Shown one piece after another: positions 20,001-28,019 of a stretch of 30,011 nucleotides of DNA. Both the position numbers and the translations under genes were made by a program. Source of the DNA: WLJO01 sp032117595. GTDB taxonomy: Bacteria > Actinomycetota > Acidimicrobiia > Acidimicrobiales > Ilumatobacteraceae. The notes under the pieces are model-generated. The model saw only the letters and a list, made by a program, of their open reading frames with translations. It was not told the origin of the DNA and did no database searches. Numbering within the stretch: position 1 is the first letter of the stretch; every line of letters starts with the position of its first letter. The stretch covers positions 1 through 30,011 of the forward strand of contig JAULYZ010000091.1 in the NCBI GenBank assembly GCA_032117595.1. The letters run 5' to 3'.

Positions 20001-21380
20001 ATGGTGTGGTTCCCGGCAGATCGTGATGCGGAGGCGCAGCAACTCGTCGACGATGTTGTCCGCCTGCTGCGGGACCGTCTCGCGGATCGGGAGCCCAGCC
20101 TCGGCCGCAGCCTGAGCGAGACCGAACTGCGTACCGCTCTCGGGCGGAGCATCACGAGCGCAGGTCTCGGTGCGGGTGAGGCCCTGCGTCGGTTCGCCGA
20201 GGTGATCGCTCCGAACTGTCTGACGATCGACCATCCTCGGTATCTCGCCTTCGTCCCCGACGCACCGTCGCATGCCTCGACGCTGGCCGATGTGCTCGTG
20301 TCGGTGTGGAACATGTACCCGGGCACCTTCGCCGACGGCTCCGGTGCAGTCGTCGCCGAGAACCAGGCACTCGAGTGGCTCGCACGGTTGGTGGGACTGC
20401 CCGACGGTGCCGGCGGCGCGTTCGTCAGCGGTGGCACTGCGGGCAATCTGTCCGCGCTCATCGCTGCACGGCACCGATGGCGATCACGAGCCAACGGCGC
20501 CTTCGACCGCACACACGGGATCCTCGTCGTGTCGGAGGGGGCGCATGCCTCGGTGGAGGCTGCAGCGCGCGTGATGGACACCGATGTGATCACGGTTCCG
20601 GCTGATGATGGTGGCCGGCTCAGTCGTCATGCACTCGCCGAGACGGTCGCCGGCCTCGGCCCCACGCACCGCCCTCGGGTGTTTGCCGTGGTGGCAACTG
20701 CGGGCACCACCAATGCCGGCACGGTCGACGACATCACCGCAGCCGCCGATGCTGCAGAGAACCTCGACACGTGGCTGCATGTCGATGGGGCCTATGGGGG
20801 TGCGGCGCTCCTTGCATCGAGCGTGCGCGGTCGCTTCGCAGGCATTGAACGGTGCGACAGCGTGATCATCGACCCGCACAAGTGGCTGTTCGCGCCGTTC
20901 GACTCATGTGCGCTGGTGTACCGCGACCCCTCAATCGCACGCGCTGCGCACACGCAGCACGCCGCTTACTTGGAGCCCACCCAGTGGCGGGCGGAATGGA
21001 ACCCGTCGGACTTCGCACATCACCTCACCCGGCGGGCGCGCGGGCTGCCGTTCTGGTTCGGGCTGACCGCCTATGGCACCGATGCCTATGCCGCTGCGGT
21101 CGAGGAGAACCTTCGTCTCGCAGGGGAGACCGCGGCACTCGTGAGGGAGCGACCGGACCTTGAGCTCGTCATGGAGCCCGAACTCTCGGTGGTGCTCGTC
21201 AAGCGGCTCGGCTGGGACGCGGACGACTATCGACGCTGGAGCGACCGCACCGCTGCGGCAGGACTCGGCTACGTCACCCCGACGACGTGGCGCAACGAGA
21301 CCGTGATCCGACTCTGCTTCGTCAACCCGGCCACCCGTGTGGACGACATTCGTTGGCTCCTCGACTCGCTTTCGGCATGA
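20001..21380 (+). CDS. PLP-dependent group II decarboxylase (aromatic amino acid / glutamate decarboxylase fold)
   Basis: The 459-residue protein has the full-length pattern of this family. HPRYLAFVPDAPSHASTLADVL and WNMYPGTFADGSGAVVAENQALEWLARLVGLP come first, then AFVSGGTAGNLSALIAARH. VVATAGTTNAGTVDDI, HVDGAYGGAALL and the PLP lysine segment IIDPHKWLFAPFDSCALVYRD follow. These enzymes decarboxylate aromatic amino acids, glutamate, aspartate or diaminobutyrate; the substrate cannot be assigned by motif reading. The start is ATG 20001; CACACT eight bases upstream is a weak -10. The amidohydrolase gene begins nine bases after the stop. Confidence 0.9.
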   Translation: MVWFPADRDAEAQQLVDDVVRLLRDRLADREPSLGRSLSETELRTALGRSITSAGLGAGEALRRFAEVIAPNCLTIDHPRYLAFVPDAPSHASTLADVLVSVWNMYPGTFADGSGAVVAENQALEWLARLVGLPDGAGGAFVSGGTAGNLSALIAARHRWRSRANGAFDRTHGILVVSEGAHASVEAAARVMDTDVITVPADDGGRLSRHALAETVAGLGPTHRPRVFAVVATAGTTNAGTVDDITAAADAAENLDTWLHVDGAYGGAALLASSVRGRFAGIERCDSVIIDPHKWLFAPFDSCALVYRDPSIARAAHTQHAAYLEPTQWRAEWNPSDFAHHLTRRARGLPFWFGLTAYGTDAYAAAVEENLRLAGETAALVRERPDLELVMEPELSVVLVKRLGWDADDYRRWSDRTAAAGLGYVTPTTWRNETVIRLCFVNPATRVDDIRWLLDSLSA

Positions 21381-21389
21381 TGGTCGACC

Positions 21390-22754
21390 ATGGCTGACCT
21401 ACTCATCACGAATGCCTGGTGCATCGCCACGATGGACCCTGAACGGCGGGAGCTGTCGGGCGGTTGGGTGGCGATCACCAACGGGTTTGTCGAGGCAGTC
21501 GGGGCCTCGACCGATCCGCAGCCGAAGGCACGCGAGACAGTCGACGCGAGCGGGTGTCTTGTGACGCCCGGGCTCATCAACACCCACCACCACCTCTATC
21601 AGAACCTCACGCGCGCCCTGCCGTCCATGACCTCGGAGCCGTTGTTCGGATGGCTGAAGTCGCTCTACCCGCTCTGGCGTGGCCTCGACGAGGAGTCGGT
21701 CTATGTGTCGACTTGGGTGGGGCTTGCCGAACTCGCGCTGAGCGGATGCACGACCAGCACCGATCATCTCTACGTGCATCCGGTGCGCGGCGGCGATCTC
21801 CTCGGCGCCGAGATTGCCGCAGCACGCTCGATCGGTGTCCGCTTCCACCCCACACGCGGCTCGATGTCGCTCTCGCAGAAGGACGGGGGACTTCCTCCCG
21901 ACGACCTCGTCGCCGACGACGACGCCATCCTCGCCGCCTCCGAGGAGGCGGTTCACCGGCACCACGATCGTTCGCACGGCGCCATGGTGCGTGTGGCACT
22001 CGCACCATGTTCGCCGTTCAGCGTCACGGAGTCACTCATGGTGCGCTCGGCGGAACTGGCCGAGCGGCTCGACGTGCGCCTGCACACGCACTTCGCCGAG
22101 AACGCCGAGGACGACGAGTTCTCGGTTGCCCGCTTCGGGTGCCGCCCCACCGAGTACCTCGAGCGCACCGGGTGGTGCTCGGACAGGACCTGGGTGGCGC
22201 ATTGCGTCATGCCGAACGCGGACGAGGTCCGTCGCCTCGGTGCCGCGGGGATCGGTGCCGCGCACTGCCCGTCCTCCAACCTCATCCTCTCGTCGGGTAT
22301 CGCGCCGATCGTCCCGCTGCGTGCCGCAGGCGTGAAGGTGGGGCTCGGCGTCGACGGGTCGTCGTCGGCCGACTCGGCGTCGCTGTGGCTCGAGGCGCGT
22401 CAGGCGATGCTGCTCGCGAAGTTGCGCGACGGTGCGGGTGCGGGAACCGCCCGCATGGCGCTCGAGTGCGCCACTGTTGGCGGGGCTGGTTGTCTGGGTC
22501 GCACCGGCGAGATCGGCGTGCTCGCACCCGGAGCCGTGGGCGACGTTGCCGTCTGGCGTCTCGATGGTCCGAAGTTTGCGGGTGCCATCGCAGATCCCAT
22601 CGAGGGCTGGCTGCGGTGCGGCCCGACCGCAGCACTGCACACCATCGTGCACGGCAGGTTCGTCGTGCGGGACGGGCACATCGTGGACGATGCACAGCTC
22701 TCCGACGCCCTGCGGCGCCACCGCCGCGAGGCCGCGCGCCTGCAGGCCGGCTGA
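21390..22754 (+). CDS. Amidohydrolase, 8-oxoguanine-deaminase-like (AtzA/TrzN/guanine-deaminase group)
   Basis: The 454-residue protein is a metal-dependent deaminase of the amidohydrolase superfamily. GLINTHHHLYQNLTRALP gives the first two metal histidines and the characteristic HLYQNLTR of 8-oxoguanine deaminases. RLHTHFAEN gives the third histidine and a catalytic Glu region, AHCVM the fourth, and GLGVDGSSSADSASLW the metal Asp. The FGWLKSLYPLWRGLDEESVYVSTWVGLAELALSGCTT segment fits the same group. The proposed role is salvage or detoxification of oxidised guanine to urate. S-adenosylhomocysteine or chlorotriazine-type deaminases are alternatives. It probably belongs with the decarboxylase upstream (nine-base gap). 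Confidence 0.85.
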   Translation: MADLLITNAWCIATMDPERRELSGGWVAITNGFVEAVGASTDPQPKARETVDASGCLVTPGLINTHHHLYQNLTRALPSMTSEPLFGWLKSLYPLWRGLDEESVYVSTWVGLAELALSGCTTSTDHLYVHPVRGGDLLGAEIAAARSIGVRFHPTRGSMSLSQKDGGLPPDDLVADDDAILAASEEAVHRHHDRSHGAMVRVALAPCSPFSVTESLMVRSAELAERLDVRLHTHFAENAEDDEFSVARFGCRPTEYLERTGWCSDRTWVAHCVMPNADEVRRLGAAGIGAAHCPSSNLILSSGIAPIVPLRAAGVKVGLGVDGSSSADSASLWLEARQAMLLAKLRDGAGAGTARMALECATVGGAGCLGRTGEIGVLAPGAVGDVAVWRLDGPKFAGAIADPIEGWLRCGPTAALHTIVHGRFVVRDGHIVDDAQLSDALRRHRREAARLQAG

Positions 22755-22896
22755 GTTCCCGGCTCGGGGGCAGTCCCGCCGCATCGAGCCCCGGCAGTCA
22801 TCCCGGCGCCGTCGGCGACCTCGCTGACCGGGTCCCCGAGGTGCTACGAATGTCGGGGTATCGACCCGACGGGGTCGCCGAAGAGGGGAAGGGTCC

Positions 22897-23850
22897 ATGG
22901 CCACCAAGAAGTTCCGCTTTGCCGTCCAGTCGTCCACTGCGTCGTCCGCTGCGGAGTGGAAGGAACTGGCACGCAAGTCCGAGGCAAACGGCTACAGCAC
23001 GCTCCACGCCCCCGATCACTACGTCGATCCCGCGTCCAACGGCGGTCAGTTGCTTGCTGCCTTTCCGGCGCTCGCAGCTGCAGCCGCAGTGACCGACACG
23101 CTCCGTGTCGGCACGCGCGTGCTCTGCATCGACTACCACCAGCCGGTCGTTCTCGCGAAGAGCGCTGCCACGCTCGACTTCCTCTCCGACGGCAGGTTCG
23201 AGCTCGGTATCGGTGCAGGCTGGGTGAAGTCGGAGTACGAGTCGATGGGCCTGACGCTCGACAGCACCCCGACGCGCATCGCCCGGCTCGCCGACACCGT
23301 CGAGTTCCTCAAGGCCTTTTTCGGCGGTGAGACGATCGAGATGACCAACTCAGCGGTCAACGTGCACGGCATGAAGGGCGCCCCGGTGCCTGCATCGAAG
23401 TCCATGCCGATCATGATTGGCGGTGGCGCACAGAAGATGCTGACGCTCGCCGGCCAGCTCGCCGACATCGTGTCGTTCAACTTCAACAACAAGGCCGGTG
23501 CCGTCACGCCCGCGAGTATCCAGTCGGCGATGGATGCCGGTATGCGCGATCGCGTCTCGTGGGTGAAGGCCGGGGCCGGTGCGCGGTTCGACCAGATCGA
23601 GCTCGAGGTCGGCGCCTACTTCACCGTCGTCACCCCCGATGCACTGCCCACCGCCGAGAAGATGGGCGGCATGTTCGGCATCTCCGCCGAGGAGATGCTG
23701 GCCCACCCGAATGCGCTCATCGGTTCGGTCGATGCCATCTGCGACCGTCTGGTCGAGCGCCGCGAGAAGTACGGCATCAGTTACATCACGGTGTCGGACC
23801 GCAACCTCGAGCCGTTCGCTCCGGTGGTGGCGCGACTCGCCGGCAAGTAA
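22897..23850 (+). CDS. Luciferase-like monooxygenase-fold oxidoreductase, probably F420-dependent
   Basis: The 317-residue TIM-barrel protein follows the LLM-class pattern: KFRFAVQSSTASSAAEWKELARKSEANGYSTLHAPDHY, VGTRVLCIDYHQPVVLAKSAATLDFLSDGRFELGIGAGWVKSEYESMGL, and PIMIGGGAQKMLTLAGQLADIVSFNF. The family uses F420 or FMN to reduce or oxidise varied substrates; F420 is common in Actinobacteria. The substrate is unknown. AGAGGGGAAGG provides a good ribosome site for ATG 22897. The 142-base gap upstream has no gene. The gene ends directly against the stop of the GlnR-like gene (zero bases between). Confidence 0.88.
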   Translation: MATKKFRFAVQSSTASSAAEWKELARKSEANGYSTLHAPDHYVDPASNGGQLLAAFPALAAAAAVTDTLRVGTRVLCIDYHQPVVLAKSAATLDFLSDGRFELGIGAGWVKSEYESMGLTLDSTPTRIARLADTVEFLKAFFGGETIEMTNSAVNVHGMKGAPVPASKSMPIMIGGGAQKMLTLAGQLADIVSFNFNNKAGAVTPASIQSAMDAGMRDRVSWVKAGAGARFDQIELEVGAYFTVVTPDALPTAEKMGGMFGISAEEMLAHPNALIGSVDAICDRLVERREKYGISYITVSDRNLEPFAPVVARLAGK

Positions 23851-24540
23851 TCAGGCCCAGCGGCCCTGACCGAACCGGTACCCGACCGACCTCACGGTCT
23901 GGATGAGGTTCGCGTGCTCTTCGCCCATCTTGGCGCGGAGTCGTCGGATGTGAACGTCCACCGTGCGGGCGCCTCCGAAGTACTCATAGCCCCAGACGCG
24001 TGACAGCAGGATCTCCCGGGTGAACACGCGCCCCGGGTTCTGCGCCAGGAACTTGAGCAGTTCGTACTCCATGTACGTGAGGTCGAGTGGCGTGCTGCCG
24101 ATGCTTGCCTGGTAGGTCTCGAGGTTGAGCGTGAGCGGGCCGTAATCGACGAGCTCGGGCTTGCTGCTGGTGCCGCCCCGCCAGAACAGATGCTTGAGCC
24201 GTGCCTCGAGCTCGCGCGGGTGGAACGGGGTGAGACAGAAGTCGTCGAACAATTCGTCGCGCAGTTCGAGGTCGGCGAGCTGTGCACCGGACACGAGCAC
24301 GATGAGCGGCTCGACCGCTGGCTCACGCTTGCGGAGCGCGCGACAGAAGGCCCATGCGGATTCGGGGTCGGAGTCGGCCACCACAACAGCACCCGCCCAG
24401 CCCTCGGGCGGCTCGTGGCGGGTCGCGTCGGCTGCGGAGCCGATGGCCTTCCAGCGATATCCCGAGAGGTCGAGGGTGCGCGCCAGCTCGGGCGGAGCCG
24501 GATCGGGGAAGACGGCGACGATCTCCATCGGGTCGTTCAC
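23851..24540 (-). CDS. GlnR-like OmpR-family transcriptional regulator with atypical receiver
   Basis: The 229-residue protein has a receiver-like N-terminal domain (about 8-115) and a winged helix (about 130-225). In the DNA-binding half, LDLTYMEYELLKFLAQNPGRVFTRE and VWGYEYFGGARTVDVHIRRLRAKMG match GlnR almost word for word. In the receiver, the expected Lys before the conserved Pro is Thr (CLTPFHP) and only VVVADSDPES recalls an acidic pocket, so phosphorylation is unlikely, as in GlnR. GlnR controls nitrogen genes (glnA, glnII, amtB) in Actinobacteria. The GTG start overlaps the glnA TGA (GTGA), so it is coupled to glnA; the internal ATG at 24528 is an alternative start. Confidence 0.85.
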   Translation of the reverse strand: MNDPMEIVAVFPDPAPPELARTLDLSGYRWKAIGSAADATRHEPPEGWAGAVVVADSDPESAWAFCRALRKREPAVEPLIVLVSGAQLADLELRDELFDDFCLTPFHPRELEARLKHLFWRGGTSSKPELVDYGPLTLNLETYQASIGSTPLDLTYMEYELLKFLAQNPGRVFTREILLSRVWGYEYFGGARTVDVHIRRLRAKMGEEHANLIQTVRSVGYRFGQGRWA

Positions 24541-25880
24541 AGTGCTCGGAGATACCGATCGAGTTCGAACGCCGACACGTGGGTCTTGTACTCGCGCCAT
24601 TCGCGGCGCTTGTTGCGCAGGAACCACTCGAAGAGGCGGTCACCGAGGGCATCGGCAACCAGTTCGCTCTGCTCCATCACCCGAAGGGCATCGCTGAGCG
24701 ACTGCGGGAGCTGCTCGATGCTCAGCTTGGCGAGCTGCACATCGCTCAGTTCGAAGAGGTTCGAGTCGGCCTCGGGCGGGAGTTCGTAGCCCTGCTCGAT
24801 GCCGCGCAGGCCCGCAGCGAGGATGACGCTGAAGGCGAGGTACGGGTTGCAGGCCGCATCGGGCGACCGGTACTCGATGCGCGTGGCGAGCGGATTGCCG
24901 CGCTTGGGGATGGGAACCCGGATGAGGCCGCTGCGATTGTTGCGTGCCCACGACACGTGCACCGGAGCCTCGAAGCCCGGGACGAGACGCTTGTAACTGT
25001 TGACGGTCTGATTGGTGACGGCAGTGATCTCGGCTGCGTGGCGGAGGAGCCCGGCAATGAACTGCTTCGCGACGGTGGACAGGTTGTAGGCGTCGTCGGG
25101 GTCGTAGAACGCGTTCTCGTCACCACGGAAGAGCGAGAGGTGCAAGTGCATGCCGGAGCCCTGGACACCTTCGAGTGGCTTTGGCATGAACGTGGCGTGC
25201 ACGCCCTGCGCTGCAGCGATCTCTTTCACGATGAGCCGGAACGTCATCACGCTGTCGGCCATGGTGAGCGCGTCGGTATGGCGAAGGTCGATCTCGTGCT
25301 GGCTGGGGGCGTCCTCGTGGAAGGCGTACTCCACGGGGATCGACATCGCCTCGAGCGTGCGGAGCGTCTGCTTGCGCAGGTTGCTCGACACATCGTTGGT
25401 GGTGAGGTCGAAGAACCCTGCCTCGTCGAGCAACTTGGGCGCCTGGCCCTTCTCGGGCGGGGCCACGTAGAAGAACTCGATGTCGGGGGCGATGTAGAAA
25501 TCGAAGCCGTGCTGGCGTGCGGCGTGGAGGTTGCGGCGCAGCACCTGACGGGGGTCGCCGTCGAACGGCGTGCCGTCGAGGTTGTGGATGTCGCAGAAGA
25601 CCCGTGCCTCGGCTGCCTTGCCGTCGCCCCAGGGGATCACCTCGAAGGTGGTTGCGTCCGGGACGGCGAGCACGTCGCTCTCCTGCACGCGGGAGAAGCC
25701 GTCGATGGAGGACCCGTCGAAGGTCATGCCGTCCTCGAGGGCGTTCTCGAGCTCTGCCGGGCTGATGGCGAAGCTCTTGAGCACGCCGAGCACGTCGGTG
25801 AACCAGAGGCGAACGAGGCGGACCCCGCGCTCCTCCACCGTGCGGACCACGTAATTGCGCTGCTGTTCGTTCACAGGCAT
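24537..25880 (-). CDS. glnA: Glutamine synthetase type I (GlnA2/alpha-like, without the adenylylation tyrosine)
   Basis: Makes glutamine from glutamate, ammonia and ATP as a dodecamer. Family motifs are present: DGMTFDGSSIDGFSRVQESD, APDIEFFYV, GSGMHLHLSLF, NSYKRLVPGFEAPVHVSWARNNRSGLIRVP and RIEYRSPDAACNPYLAFS. At 447 residues it matches the alpha / GlnA2 length rather than the 470-residue GlnA1. The adenylylation motif NLYDLP reads NLFEL (Phe376), so GlnE control is not expected. The ATG at 25880 has a TAGCGT -10 seven bases upstream, implying a leaderless mRNA. The stop overlaps the GlnR-like start. Confidence 0.93.
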   Translation of the reverse strand: MPVNEQQRNYVVRTVEERGVRLVRLWFTDVLGVLKSFAISPAELENALEDGMTFDGSSIDGFSRVQESDVLAVPDATTFEVIPWGDGKAAEARVFCDIHNLDGTPFDGDPRQVLRRNLHAARQHGFDFYIAPDIEFFYVAPPEKGQAPKLLDEAGFFDLTTNDVSSNLRKQTLRTLEAMSIPVEYAFHEDAPSQHEIDLRHTDALTMADSVMTFRLIVKEIAAAQGVHATFMPKPLEGVQGSGMHLHLSLFRGDENAFYDPDDAYNLSTVAKQFIAGLLRHAAEITAVTNQTVNSYKRLVPGFEAPVHVSWARNNRSGLIRVPIPKRGNPLATRIEYRSPDAACNPYLAFSVILAAGLRGIEQGYELPPEADSNLFELSDVQLAKLSIEQLPQSLSDALRVMEQSELVADALGDRLFEWFLRNKRREWREYKTHVSAFELDRYLRAL

Positions 25881-25887
25881 CCCCGAA

Positions 25888-25893
25888 ACGCTA
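25888..25893 (-). promoter_or_regulatory. Leaderless -10 element TAGCGT of glnA
   Basis: On the minus strand TAGCGT is followed by TTCGGGG and then the ATG at 25880. This is the same spacing class as ridA. Confidence 0.5.
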
Positions 25894-25940
25894 GGTGGAA
25901 ATGGTCAGAAGAACACCGGGGGCCAAACCGCAGAAAACGC

Positions 25941-25968
25941 AACCGGGGGACCCGAAGGTCCCCCGGTT
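25941..25968 (-). terminator. Strong intrinsic terminator after the type II glutamine synthetase
   Basis: Perfect 12-base arms AACCGGGGGACC (25941-25952) and GGTCCCCCGGTT (25957-25968) flank a tetraloop that reads TTCG on the minus strand. GCGTTTTCTGCGG follows on that strand. It lies 35 bases after the glnII stop and insulates glnII from glnA. Confidence 0.9.
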
Positions 25969-26002
25969 CCACGTTTGGGTCCACCCGGCAGGGTCGGACG
26001 GC

Positions 26003-27010
26003 TCAGCCCTCGGCCGAGCAGACCGTGTCGTTGATGAGACGGGTCACCACGTAGGGGTCCATGTTGGCGTTCGGACGACGGTCCTCGGCGTAGCCCTTGC
26101 CGTCCTTGGCGACCTGCCACGGGATACGGATCGAGGCGCCGCGGTTGGACACGCCGTAGGAGAACTTGTTCCACGGGGCGGTCTCGTGCTTGCCGGTGAG
26201 GCGCTCCTCGATGCCGTGGCCGTAGTTCTTCACGTGAAGTTCCCACTTCTTGCCGATGGCCTGGCACGCACGCTCGACTGCTGCGTAGCTCTTGCGCATC
26301 GCAACGGTGGAGAAGTTCGTGTGGCAGCCAGCGCCGTTCCAGTCGCCCTTCTGCGGCTTGGCAGCGAACGAGATCACGACGTCGTAGTCCTCGGCGATGC
26401 GGTGGAGCAGCCAGCGGGCCATGTGCAGGTGGTCCGATGCCTCGAGCGCAGTGGCCGGTCCGATCTGGAACTCCCACTGACCGGGCATGACCTCTGCGTT
26501 GGTGCCGGAGATCTTCAGGCCGGCGGCGAGGCAGGCCTCGGTGTGCTTCTCGACGATCTGACGGCCCACCACGCGACCTGCGCCGACGCCGCAGTAGTAC
26601 GGGCCCTGCGGTGCAGGGAAGCCGCCCTCGGGGAAGCCGAACGGCGTCCCGTCGAGGCGCATCATGGTGTACTCCTGCTCGAGGCCGAACCACATGTCGT
26701 TCTTCGCGTACTTCTTCTCGGCCTTCGCGCACGCATCACGGGTGTTCGTGGGGTGCGGCTTCATCGTTGCTGCGAGATAGACCTCGCACAGCACGAGGAT
26801 GTTCTTGCCACCGCGGATCGGGTCCGGGCAGTGGAACACGGGCTTGAGCACGCAGTCCGACGACTCGCCGGTGGCCTGCTCGGTGGAGGAGCCGTCGAAG
26901 CCCCACACGGGCGGGGTGGTGACGTCGTCCTCGAGGATCTTGGTCTTGTTGCGCAGCAGGGGGGTCGGCTGGGTTCCGTCCAACCAGATGTATTCGGCTT
27001 GGTAGGGCAC
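26003..27010 (-). CDS. glnII: Glutamine synthetase type II (eukaryote-like, octamer/decamer class)
   Basis: The 335-residue protein is a GSII: QAEYIWLDGTQPTP, VWGFDGSSTEQATGESSDCVLKPV, WFGLEQEYTMM, GPYYCGVGAGRVVGRQIVEKH, NAEVMPGQWEFQIGP, GDWNGAGCHTNFST and NRGASIRIP are all diagnostic. GSII occurs in some Actinobacteria and rhizobia alongside GSI, is usually heat-labile and is not adenylylated. The GTG at 27010 has a strong ribosome site (GAGAGGA six bases upstream) that rejects the longer open frame upstream. It is probably under nitrogen or phosphate control, with a direct repeat at 27083-27101 upstream and a terminator downstream. Confidence 0.95.
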   Translation of the reverse strand: MPYQAEYIWLDGTQPTPLLRNKTKILEDDVTTPPVWGFDGSSTEQATGESSDCVLKPVFHCPDPIRGGKNILVLCEVYLAATMKPHPTNTRDACAKAEKKYAKNDMWFGLEQEYTMMRLDGTPFGFPEGGFPAPQGPYYCGVGAGRVVGRQIVEKHTEACLAAGLKISGTNAEVMPGQWEFQIGPATALEASDHLHMARWLLHRIAEDYDVVISFAAKPQKGDWNGAGCHTNFSTVAMRKSYAAVERACQAIGKKWELHVKNYGHGIEERLTGKHETAPWNKFSYGVSNRGASIRIPWQVAKDGKGYAEDRRPNANMDPYVVTRLINDTVCSAEG

Positions 27011-27082
27011 GGTTTGTCCTCTCGGTACTCGGATGGGGCGCCTCCTACGTTGCCAGCGAGGGATTTCTTTCCCTTTTCCCGA

Positions 27083-27101
27083 TTGTGAACGCTTTGTGAA
27101 C
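27083..27101 (-). promoter_or_regulatory. 11-bp-spaced direct repeat GTTCACAA upstream of glnII, candidate PhoP/GlnR-type box
   Basis: On the minus strand GTTCACAA occurs at 27101-27094 and again at 27090-27083, one helical turn apart (11 bp). OmpR-family regulators bind such tandem repeats, and the Streptomyces PHO box is built of GTTCACC units at 11-bp spacing. The site is about 75-90 bases upstream of the glnII start and also precedes the divergent lipoprotein gene. The rest of the 27011-27155 gap shows no gene. Confidence 0.55.
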
Positions 27102-27155
27102 AGGGCAGGGTCGGGGTGCGGGAACCGACGATGCCAGCCGCTCGTCAGAGCGGGC

Positions 27156-28019
27156 ATGAACCGTCGCTCGTTCGTTGCCGCACTCGGCTCCGTTCCCCTT
27201 GCTCTGCTCGCTGTTGCCTGTGCGGACAGCGATGGCCCTGCCGACACCGTGCCGACCACGGCGCCGGCCAGCACCGTTGCGCCGACCACCCTGCCCCCTG
27301 TCTCGGGTATCGAGCATCCGATGGGTGCCGACGAGGTGGTGCTGCGGTTGAGCTGGGAGGGTGGATTCGTCCCCTCCGAGATGTTGTTCATGCGACTCCC
27401 GCGTGTGCTCGTTGCGGGCGACGGCTCGGTGTATTTCCAGGGCGCAGTGCTTGCGATCTATCCGGGCCCGCTCCTCCCGCCAGTGCTCGTCGGTCGCATC
27501 ACCGAGGCGGAGATCCAGGAACTGTTGGTCGCAGCGCGTGATGCCAACCTGTTCCGTGCGGTCACCTACCAGCAGCCCGACAACGGGGTTGCCGATGCGC
27601 CCAACACGCTGCTCGTGATCAACGCAAATGGCGAGACGTACACCCACGATGCCTACGCGCTCGGAATCGGCGGGACCGAGACCGACCCCGACCGCGTCGT
27701 GTTCCAGAAGTTCGTCGAACTGCTCGAGCCGCTGGCCCTGGGCCTCCCTGACTCGTCGTCGTTTGCGGCCGAGCGTTTCGCGATCCGGGCGACCACCGCC
27801 GACAATGCACCACCCACCGACGGCATCACGCCGAACGAGGTCGCGTGGCCGACGGGCGCTGGCGTGAGCCTCGCCGCTGCATCGGACTGTGCAGTGGTGG
27901 AGGCGTCGGCAATCGGCTCGATCTTCAACGAGGCCACCCAGATCACACGGTTCGTGGACGGCGGCATCAAGTACGTGCTGTTGGTGCGTCCGTTGCTTCC
28001 GGGCGACGCTGGCTGCTGA
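27156..28019 (+). CDS. Predicted lipoprotein of unknown function
   Basis: The N-terminus MNRRSFVAALGSVPLALLAVAC is a signal peptide with a lipobox ending at Cys22 (A-V-A-C; Ala at -3 is not the best residue). A Thr/Pro/Ala linker (PTTAPASTVAPTTLPPV) follows, typical of cell-surface lipoproteins. The remaining 240 residues form a soluble domain (DEVVLRLSWEGGFVPSE, GRITEAEIQELLVAARDANLF, NTLLVINANGETYTHDAYALG). I do not assign a family. The start is ATG 27156; the open frame continues upstream but lacks a signal peptide. The 3' end overlaps the convergent MFS gene by 53 bases. Confidence 0.75.
   Translation: MNRRSFVAALGSVPLALLAVACADSDGPADTVPTTAPASTVAPTTLPPVSGIEHPMGADEVVLRLSWEGGFVPSEMLFMRLPRVLVAGDGSVYFQGAVLAIYPGPLLPPVLVGRITEAEIQELLVAARDANLFRAVTYQQPDNGVADAPNTLLVINANGETYTHDAYALGIGGTETDPDRVVFQKFVELLEPLALGLPDSSSFAAERFAIRATTADNAPPTDGITPNEVAWPTGAGVSLAAASDCAVVEASAIGSIFNEATQITRFVDGGIKYVLLVRPLLPGDAGC

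Noticed and set aside
21380..21391. 12-bp palindrome ATGGTCGACCAT at the amidohydrolase start
   Set aside because: Short, and includes the stop and start codon context; twelve bases of symmetry is not rare enough in 30 kb to claim a function.
27011..27391. N-terminal extension of the type II glutamine synthetase
   Set aside because: The GTG at 27010 has a strong ribosome site and gives the normal GSII length and start.
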